This document shows, in pieces, positions 15,121 through 19,845 of a stretch of 19,845 nucleotides of DNA. The DNA is taken from assembly GCA_964646885.1 (NCBI GenBank), contig CAZYFM010000060.1, forward strand, positions 1 to 19,845, read 5' to 3'. Under the pieces are notes generated by a model, which saw only the letters and a list, made by a program, of their open reading frames with translations, did no database searches and had not been told where the DNA came from. Positions within the stretch are counted from its first letter, which is position 1; each line of letters starts with the position of its first letter. A program made the translations under genes and the position numbers. Source of the stretch: SZUA-430 sp964646885 (GTDB taxonomy: Bacteria; Pseudomonadota; Alphaproteobacteria; Micropepsales; Micropepsaceae).

Positions 15121-15774
15121 TCAAATGGTGATCAGTTCGTCGGAGGCTGACTGGTGGACGGGCTTGGAAACCTGTTCCTTGCCGGCGCCGCCGTCGTCCA
15201 GGCCGTTGAGAAGCAGGTGCAGCACGCCGTCCAGTTCCCGCTCCAGCTTGTCATAGGACAGCTTTGAGTGGAGCTGGGGGTAGCGGAACTTCATCGTGGC
15301 TGACTGCAGCATCTCTGCCGTGAAGACGACGTCCTCAATGAAGAACTCGGACGATGCGTTGCCGGCGGCGAGGATCTCGGACAGCAGCGCTCGGTTCAAA
15401 GCGAGGATGCGGTTGGCGAAATGCGGCCGTTCCTGCGAGACGACGCGCGCCATCTCAAACACCTGTTTGTCGTACTCGAGCTGGTCGTATGTCAGCCGCA
15501 TGTCGGCAAACAGGAAATCACGCAGGCGTTCCTTGGCCGAACGGCCAGGCCTGCGCATCACGTCCCGGAGCTTGGCAATCGCGAATTCCCCCGCCTCGGT
15601 GCAAATGGCTTCCGCGATGTCGAGCTTGCCGGGGAAGTACCGGTACAGATTGCCAGGGGACATGTTGCAGTCCGAGGCTATCTCCGCCATCGTCGTCTTT
15701 GCATAGCCGTAGTGAAGGAACCGCTTTTTGGCGGCTTCCAGGATGTTTCCTCTGACTGTGTCTTTGCACAACAT
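15121..15774 (-). CDS. TetR-family transcriptional regulator
   Basis: This 217-residue protein has a TetR N-terminal DNA-binding domain: ILEAAKKRFLHYGYAKTTMAEIA leads into the helix-turn-helix, and the recognition helix segment MSPGNLYRYFPGK ends near residue 50. The C-terminal 150 residues form the variable ligand-binding and dimer domain, so the inducer cannot be predicted. The ATG at 15774 leaves a normal short arm before the first helix, but no ribosome site precedes it and the predicted promoter would place the transcript start only about 4 bases upstream, suggesting nearly leaderless translation. It diverges from gpsA and precedes the 35-residue ORF on the same strand; paired dyads suggest it controls itself and that ORF. 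Confidence 0.92.
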   Translation of the reverse strand: MLCKDTVRGNILEAAKKRFLHYGYAKTTMAEIASDCNMSPGNLYRYFPGKLDIAEAICTEAGEFAIAKLRDVMRRPGRSAKERLRDFLFADMRLTYDQLEYDKQVFEMARVVSQERPHFANRILALNRALLSEILAAGNASSEFFIEDVVFTAEMLQSATMKFRYPQLHSKLSYDKLERELDGVLHLLLNGLDDGGAGKEQVSKPVHQSASDELITI

Positions 15775-15784
15775 TTCGATGCAG

Positions 15785-15812
15785 AGTGTAGCGGTTTCGA
15801 GTGAATCTTCAA
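15785..15812 (-). promoter_or_regulatory. Predicted tetR promoter
   Basis: On the minus strand TTGAAG (15807-15812) and TACACT (15785-15790) are separated by 16 bases, 4/6 matches each. The -35 lies inside the dyad at 15802-15823, which would suit autorepression. The start site would fall only about 4 bases before the tetR ATG. Confidence 0.4.
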
Positions 15813-15823
15813 TAAATCATTCA
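15802..15823. promoter_or_regulatory. Operator-like dyad between tetR and gpsA (site 1)
   Basis: TGAAT-N12-ATTCA is a 22-base inverted repeat with the same arm sequence and spacing as the dyad at 15049-15070, and both share CGAGTGAAT on one side. It covers the predicted tetR -35 and lies 20 bases before the gpsA start, so it could affect both genes. Confidence 0.5.
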
Positions 15824-15843
15824 GCGCAACAGAACTTGCAAGC

Positions 15844-16824
15844 GTGAAGATACACAAAATAAACCATATCGGGATTGCAGGTGCTGGCGCCTGGGGCACT
15901 GCGCTTGCCCAGTTAGCAGCTGCAGCAAAACTGCAGGTGACCCTCTGGGCCAATACCCCGCAGCTCGCCGACGACATCAACCGCCTGCACGAGAACCCGC
16001 GCTTCCTGCCCGGGCAGGCGCTGCTGCCGTCCATCCAGGCGACCGTCGATGCGCGGGCGCTGGAGGCTGCGGATGCCGTGCTGATGGTGTGTCCGGCACA
16101 GACGCTGCGCCACAGCCTTCGCCAGTTCAGGCTTCGCGGTCCCGTCGTGATCTGTGCCAAGGGCATCGAACAGGCGTCGGGGCTTCTCATGCATGAGGTC
16201 TGCCGGGACGAGGCGCCGGCGGCGACATTCGGCATCCTCTCGGGCCCGAGCTTTGCGGCCGACGTCGTGCGCGGCTTGCCCTGTGCCGTCACGATCGCCT
16301 TCGAGGATGCGGGGACAGCGTCGACGTTGTGCGAGGCGCTGGGATCGTCGAGCTTCCGTCCCTATGCCTCGACCGACGTGACCGGCGTTGCGATTGGCGG
16401 CGCGGTGAAGAACGTGCTGGCGATCGCGTGCGGTATTGTCGAAGGCCGCGGCTTCGGCGAAAGCGCGCGCGCGGCGCTGATGACGCGCGGCTTTGCGGAG
16501 ATGGCACGATTTGGTTCCGCGCTCGGCGCGCGGCTCGAGACACTTTCGGGGCTGAGCGGGTTTGGAGACCTGGTGCTGTCGGCGACAAGCCGGCAGTCCC
16601 GGAACTTCTCGCTTGGCGTTGCGCTGGCGCGTGGCGAGCCCGTGACGGATGCGTCTCCGCTCGCGGAAGGGGCGGCGACAGCGCCGGCTCTCGTCAAGCG
16701 GGCGACGTCGCTCGGGATCCAGATGCCCATTGCCGAAGCCGTTGCTGACATTGTTGCGGGACATGTCGACGTCGACACGGCCATCCGCGCCCTGCTATCC
16801 AGACCTCTCAAAAGCGAGCACTGA
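15844..16824 (+). CDS. gpsA: Glycerol-3-phosphate dehydrogenase [NAD(P)+]
   Basis: This 326-residue cytoplasmic enzyme reduces dihydroxyacetone phosphate to sn-glycerol 3-phosphate, the backbone for phospholipid synthesis. It shows the Rossmann dinucleotide motif GAGAWGTA at 13-20, CAKGIE with K106, LSGPSFA at 132-138, the catalytic Lys189 in AIGGAVKNVLAIACGI, and the C-terminal-domain segment LSGFGDLVLSATSRQSRN near 237-254. Length fits the family. It starts with GTG and has no clear ribosome site; the N-terminal extension before the Rossmann strand is short, so no other start fits better. The regulated region shared with tetR lies immediately upstream, unlike the direct tsaD-gpsA adjacency common in relatives. 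The YciI gene follows after 4 bases. Confidence 0.96.
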   Translation: MKIHKINHIGIAGAGAWGTALAQLAAAAKLQVTLWANTPQLADDINRLHENPRFLPGQALLPSIQATVDARALEAADAVLMVCPAQTLRHSLRQFRLRGPVVICAKGIEQASGLLMHEVCRDEAPAATFGILSGPSFAADVVRGLPCAVTIAFEDAGTASTLCEALGSSSFRPYASTDVTGVAIGGAVKNVLAIACGIVEGRGFGESARAALMTRGFAEMARFGSALGARLETLSGLSGFGDLVLSATSRQSRNFSLGVALARGEPVTDASPLAEGAATAPALVKRATSLGIQMPIAEAVADIVAGHVDVDTAIRALLSRPLKSEH

Positions 16825-16828
16825 CACG

Positions 16829-17119
16829 ATGCTGTTTGCCCTGATCTGCACCGACAAGCCGAATGCGACTGCGATCCGCATGGAAGCGCGCCCGCGGCAC
16901 CTTGCCTATATCGAGCAACACAAGGCGCGCGTTCCCATTGCGGGACCATTCACGTCGGAGGACGGGCAGGCGATGACCGGCAGCCTGATCGTGCTGGAGG
17001 CGGACAGCCTCGAGGCGGCGCGCGCGTTTTCGGCGAACGATCCCTATGTGCAGGCGGGGCTTTTTTCGAACGTCGAAATCCGGCCCTGGAAGTGGACGAT
17101 CGGCGGACCGAAGGCCTGA
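16829..17119 (+). CDS. YciI-like protein
   Basis: This 96-residue protein matches the YciI family: a small ferredoxin-like fold with the conserved His-Asp pair at H24 (RPRHLAYIEQH) and D71 (FSANDPYVQAGLF), ending in VEIRPWKW. The true start is the ATG at 16829, 4 bases after the gpsA stop; a longer open frame reaching back into gpsA is only antisense-free read-through in another frame. Family members include dehydrochlorinase- and muconolactone-isomerase-like enzymes, but most, including this syntenic group, have no established reaction. It sits in a gpsA-yciI-EVE run that is recurrent in Alphaproteobacteria. Confidence 0.92.
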   Translation: MLFALICTDKPNATAIRMEARPRHLAYIEQHKARVPIAGPFTSEDGQAMTGSLIVLEADSLEAARAFSANDPYVQAGLFSNVEIRPWKWTIGGPKA

Positions 17120-17122
17120 GCG

Positions 17123-17545
17123 ATGGCGTACTGGCTTCTGAAATCCGAGCCCGAGACGTGGTCGTGGGCGCAGCAGGTCAAGCGCGGCGACAAGGGCGAG
17201 CCGTGGAGTGGCGTGCGCAACTACCAGGCCCGGCTGAACCTCCGCGCCATGAAGAAGGGCGAGCGCGGTTTCTTCTACCATTCGGGCGAGGAGAAGGCGA
17301 TCGTCGGCATCGTCGAGATCATTCGCGAGGCCTATCCCGACCACACGGCGGAGAAGGGCGACTGGTCGATGGTCGATGTCGTTGCGGTCGAGAGCCTGAA
17401 GACCCCGGTCACGCTGTCGGATGCGAAGGCGGTGCCACTGCTGTCGAAGATGGTGCTCGTCAACAATACGCGCCTGTCGGTGCAGCCAGTCAGCGACGCC
17501 GAGTGGGCGCAGATCTGCAAGATGGGTGGCGTGACGTCCAGATGA
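17123..17545 (+). CDS. EVE-domain protein
   Basis: This 140-residue protein is a single EVE domain of the thymocyte-nuclear-protein-1 type, opening with MAYWLLKSEPETWSW and continuing with GVRNYQARLNLR and MKKGERGFFYHSGEEKAIVGIVEI. EVE domains belong to the PUA-like fold and are thought to bind modified bases in DNA or RNA, such as 5-substituted cytosines. Here it stands alone, without a fused restriction nuclease, which suggests a housekeeping RNA-related role rather than defence. It starts 3 bases after the YciI stop and its stop overlaps the Rieske start (ATGA). No specific ligand can be inferred. Confidence 0.94.
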   Translation: MAYWLLKSEPETWSWAQQVKRGDKGEPWSGVRNYQARLNLRAMKKGERGFFYHSGEEKAIVGIVEIIREAYPDHTAEKGDWSMVDVVAVESLKTPVTLSDAKAVPLLSKMVLVNNTRLSVQPVSDAEWAQICKMGGVTSR

Positions 17546-17883
17546 GCAGGATCCGTCGCCTGCTGTGCAAGCAGTCAGATGTTGCTGACGGTGCCGCGCG
17601 CGGCATTGTCATCATCCATGGCGCGCACCGGCGGGACACGGTGCTGGTTTCGCGCGGCGGTCAGTTGTACGCCTATGTCAATTCCTGCCCGCACCAGAAC
17701 ACGCCGCTTGAGACCTTTCCCGACCGGTTCCTGAACCAGGATGGGTCGCTCCTGATATGTTCGATGCATGGCGCGCGATTTCGCGTCGAGGATGGCTTTT
17801 GCATCAGCGGTCCCTGCGCGGGGCGCTTCCTGAAGCCGGCCGACATCGAGATCGAGAGCGGCGATGTCTACCTGCTGATCTAG
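17542..17883 (+). CDS. Rieske-type [2Fe-2S] ferredoxin
   Basis: This 113-residue protein is a lone Rieske domain. Cluster ligands are visible as C49-x-H51 (SCPHQNTPLE) and C73-x2-H76 (CSMHGARF), with the usual proline-rich return near the end. There is no signal peptide or membrane helix, so it is probably a cytoplasmic electron carrier of the dioxygenase-ferredoxin or nitrite-reductase-small-subunit type. C87 and C92 are additional cysteines not needed for the cluster. The start overlaps the EVE stop as ATGA. No oxygenase or reductase partner is encoded in the window. Its stop shares a CTAG with the convergent creatininase gene. Confidence 0.93.
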   Translation: MSRIRRLLCKQSDVADGAARGIVIIHGAHRRDTVLVSRGGQLYAYVNSCPHQNTPLETFPDRFLNQDGSLLICSMHGARFRVEDGFCISGPCAGRFLKPADIEIESGDVYLLI

Positions 17884-18629
17884 CCTGCTTCCATGAAGTT
17901 TCGGAAGTCGCTGATCAGGGCTTTCACGGCGGCCTTCACGATGCGCTCGCCCTTTTCCGGTGTTGCCTGGCTCGGGTCGGAGCCGATGCGACCGTCGGGG
18001 AACTGGCGTCGATAGTCGTCGGCGTCCCGGATCGAGCCGGTCGGCGCGATCTTCGGGTGCATCTCGACCTTCTTCTGCGCGTCGGGGTAGGCGAAGTAGG
18101 TGACGGAGACTTCGGAGGCCGTGGCGTGGCTGCCTTCGCCGACGGGGAAGATCTCGCGGCAGAGTTCGCCCACGCCGCCGAGTTCCCACCAGTTCCTAAG
18201 GAAGAGGCGGATCGGCTTCTGGTTGGAGCCGGCGCGGCGGAACGAGAACTCCGAATAGATCTCCGAGAAAGCGGCATTGGCCGGTGCCACGTTGCCGCCG
18301 TGGCCGTTGAACCAGTAGATGCGCTCGAAGCCGTGGCGCATCAGCGAGGCGGTCCAGTCGCTCATGGCCGCGATCATGGTCGAGGGCCGGAGCGTGATCG
18401 TGCCGGGGAAGCCCAAGTGGTGCTGGGCCGATCCGACATTGAAGGTCGGGCCAATGAGGATGCCACTTTCGTCGCCAGCCATCTTCGCGATGACCTCGGG
18501 GCAGATCGCGTCGGTGCCGAGCAGGCCGTTCGGGCCGTGCTGCTCGGTCGATCCGATCGGAACGATGATCCCCTTCGAGGTCTTGAGGTACTGCTCGATT
18601 TCCGGCCAGGAGGACTGGTGAAGTTGCAT
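17880..18629 (-). CDS. Creatininase-family amidohydrolase
   Basis: This 249-residue protein carries the creatininase fold signatures: PIGSTEQHGPNGLLGTD (E29, H31 and D40 as metal ligands), FNGHGGN with H110, and a later GSHATASEVS segment (H168, E173). The family hydrolyses cyclic amides or related C-N bonds, as in creatininase or the FAPy deformylase ArfB of archaeal flavin synthesis; the substrate here is unknown. The usual second His of the HGPH motif is Asn (HGPN). I start at 18629 rather than the in-frame ATG at 18704 because family similarity begins there, AGGG lies upstream, and 18704 would overlap the divergent CoA-transferase start. The ribosome site falls beside an inverted repeat. 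Confidence 0.9.
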   Translation of the reverse strand: MQLHQSSWPEIEQYLKTSKGIIVPIGSTEQHGPNGLLGTDAICPEVIAKMAGDESGILIGPTFNVGSAQHHLGFPGTITLRPSTMIAAMSDWTASLMRHGFERIYWFNGHGGNVAPANAAFSEIYSEFSFRRAGSNQKPIRLFLRNWWELGGVGELCREIFPVGEGSHATASEVSVTYFAYPDAQKKVEMHPKIAPTGSIRDADDYRRQFPDGRIGSDPSQATPEKGERIVKAAVKALISDFRNFMEAG

Positions 18630-18633
18630 GGGG

Positions 18634-18667
18634 ACCCTAGAAATGTGGTGGTTCTCGCGTCTAGGGT
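18634..18667. promoter_or_regulatory. Perfect 8-base inverted repeat between divergent genes
   Basis: ACCCTAGA (18634-18641) and TCTAGGGT (18660-18667) are exact inverse complements 18 bases apart, centred in the 73-base gap between the creatininase and CoA-transferase starts. Each arm holds CTAG, a tetramer rare in many bacteria. It may be an operator shared by both genes; the left arm also overlaps the creatininase ribosome site. Confidence 0.45.
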
Positions 18668-18702
18668 TAGCCTGTTGAGCCCATTTAGAAAAGAGAGCGT
18701 CC

Positions 18703-19845
18703 ATGACCGCGAAAGCCGCGCCCGCCCCGGGGCCCCTTCACGGGGTGAGGGTGATCGACCTGACCCAGTTTGTCCTTGGCCCCTATGCGACGCAGACGCT
18801 GGGGGACCTTGGGGCCGACGTGATCAAGGTCGAGGAACCGTCCGGCGACCGGCAGCGCAACCAGGGCAAGGCGCCGAAGTCGCAGGTGATGGGGCCGCTC
18901 TTCGTCGCGCTGAACCGCAACAAGCGCTCGGTCGCGATTGATCTGAAGAGCGAGGCCGGAAAGCGCGCGCTGCAGAAGCTGGTGCGTTCCGGGGACATCT
19001 TCATCCACAACATGCGCCCCGAGGCCATCAAGCGCCTGGGCTTCGGCTATGCGGATGTTGCGGCGATCAAGCCGGACATCATCTATGTCGAGGCCGTCGG
19101 CTATGGTTCCGGCGGACCCTATAACGGGCGGCAGGCCTTTGACGACCTGATCCAGGCGGCGTCCGGGGCTTGTGACCTGCTGCCGCTTTATGATGGCGAC
19201 AAGTCGCTGCGGCCGCTGCCGTCGATCATTGCGGACAAGACCTGCGGGCTCTTCGCCGTGATTGCGGCGCTGTCGGCCCTGCAGCACAGGGCGCGAACGG
19301 GCGAGGGGCAGTTCGTGGAAGTGCCAATGCTCGAGACCTTCACGGGCTTCATCCAGGCTGAACATATCTGGGGCAAGACCTATCCCGACGTGCCGGGCAA
19401 GTTCGGTCATCCGACCACGATCACGCCGCATCGCAGGCCCTACCAGACGAAGGATGGCTACATCGTCGTGCTGCCGGCGAGCCGCGAGGGTTCGGTGAAG
19501 TTCCTGGAGCTCGGCGGCATTCCGAACGCCTATGAGAGCGAGCGCTTCCTGTCTGCGGCGGACGGCAAGGCGCGCGTGAATGCCTATTACGACATGATGC
19601 GCGAGGCGGCGCTGAAGCACACGACCGAGGAGTGGATGGCGCTCTGCGACAAGCACCATATCCCGGCCATGCGCGCGAACGAGATGACGACGCTGTTCGA
19701 GGATCCGCACTTCAAGGCGGTCGGTTTCTTCGAGGAGCGCGAGATCGCGAGCGAGGGGCGCTATGTTGCGATGAAGCCGGGGCTCAAGTTCTCGAAGTCG
19801 CCGTGCTCGATCCGGCTGGATCCGCCGACGATCGGCGAGCATACG
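18703..19845 (+). CDS. CaiB/BaiF family CoA-transferase (partial, C-terminus off the right edge)
   Basis: The frame runs open for 381 codons to the window edge; the family is usually about 390-410 residues, so only the end is missing. It is a class III CoA-transferase: GVRVIDLTQFVLGPYATQTLGDLGADVIKVEEP at the N-terminus, then HNMRPEA, the YGSGGPY loop, and the catalytic aspartate in QAFDDLIQAASG (probably D147). Such enzymes move CoA between carboxylic acids, as with carnitine, formate/oxalate or bile acids; the acid used here cannot be told. It diverges from the creatininase gene across a short gap with an inverted repeat, so the two may be co-regulated. GAGAG precedes the ATG. Confidence 0.94.
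   Translation, partial: MTAKAAPAPGPLHGVRVIDLTQFVLGPYATQTLGDLGADVIKVEEPSGDRQRNQGKAPKSQVMGPLFVALNRNKRSVAIDLKSEAGKRALQKLVRSGDIFIHNMRPEAIKRLGFGYADVAAIKPDIIYVEAVGYGSGGPYNGRQAFDDLIQAASGACDLLPLYDGDKSLRPLPSIIADKTCGLFAVIAALSALQHRARTGEGQFVEVPMLETFTGFIQAEHIWGKTYPDVPGKFGHPTTITPHRRPYQTKDGYIVVLPASREGSVKFLELGGIPNAYESERFLSAADGKARVNAYYDMMREAALKHTTEEWMALCDKHHIPAMRANEMTTLFEDPHFKAVGFFEEREIASEGRYVAMKPGLKFSKSPCSIRLDPPTIGEHT

Noticed and set aside
15913..16764. Minus-strand ORF opposite gpsA, and similar ones at 3856-4800 and 18685-19842
   Set aside because: Arg/His-rich shadows of strongly conserved genes, as expected at this GC content.
1..19845. Mobile elements, CRISPR arrays, phage genes
   Set aside because: No transposase or integrase motifs, direct-repeat arrays or target-site duplications were seen in reading either strand.

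Overview
The window is high-GC bacterial chromosome and almost certainly alphaproteobacterial. The clearest marker is the minus-strand block hemC-hemD-mic60-hemY diverging from tsaD, with gpsA, a YciI-family gene and an EVE-domain gene further along the plus strand; this neighbourhood is typical of Alphaproteobacteria, and Mic60 is found in bacteria only in that class. I saw no insertion sequences, phage genes, CRISPR arrays or long repeats. Non-ATG starts and 1-7 base start/stop overlaps are common.

Layout, left to right. (1) 1-2116, minus: arfB (ribosome rescue) followed 9 bases later by a secreted protein of unknown family with one c-type heme motif, cut by the left edge. (2) 2198-5235, plus: a TAXI-type TRAP transporter (binding protein and fused permease, overlapping by 4 bases) behind a recognisable sigma-70-type promoter. 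(3) 5263-5338, minus: tRNA-Thr(CGT) with its own promoter. (4) 5488-8054, plus: two overlapping genes for exported proteins, an EreA/ChaN-like protein and an M28 metallopeptidase lipoprotein. (5) 13461 down to 8035, minus: hemC, hemD, mic60, hemY and an alpha/beta hydrolase, with a probable internal promoter before mic60. (6) 13565-14623, plus: tsaD. (7) 14624-15843: a small accessory module set between tsaD and gpsA. It holds a TetR regulator, a 35-residue single-membrane-helix protein below the usual ORF cutoff, two matching operator-like dyads, and a strong terminator hairpin whose loop, on the small gene's strand, carries CCUCCUCCC. (8) 15844-17883, plus: gpsA, YciI, EVE and Rieske genes, tightly packed. 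(9) 17880-18629, minus: creatininase-family amidohydrolase, divergent from a CaiB/BaiF CoA-transferase (18703 to the right edge) across a 73-base gap that holds a perfect 8-base inverted repeat.

Most genes are housekeeping: tetrapyrrole synthesis (HemC makes hydroxymethylbilane, HemD closes it to uroporphyrinogen III), membrane architecture (Mic60, HemY-like), tRNA t6A modification (TsaD) and phospholipid precursor synthesis (GpsA). The least ordinary part is 14624-15843. The small-protein gene there appears to have its own promoter, an operator resembling the one in front of tetR, and a 3' hairpin matching the anti-Shine-Dalgarno motif known from alphaproteobacterial CcsR/'cuckoo' RNAs. It may encode both a small membrane protein and a regulatory RNA end. 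All functional calls come from reading motifs and gene order; no database search was run.
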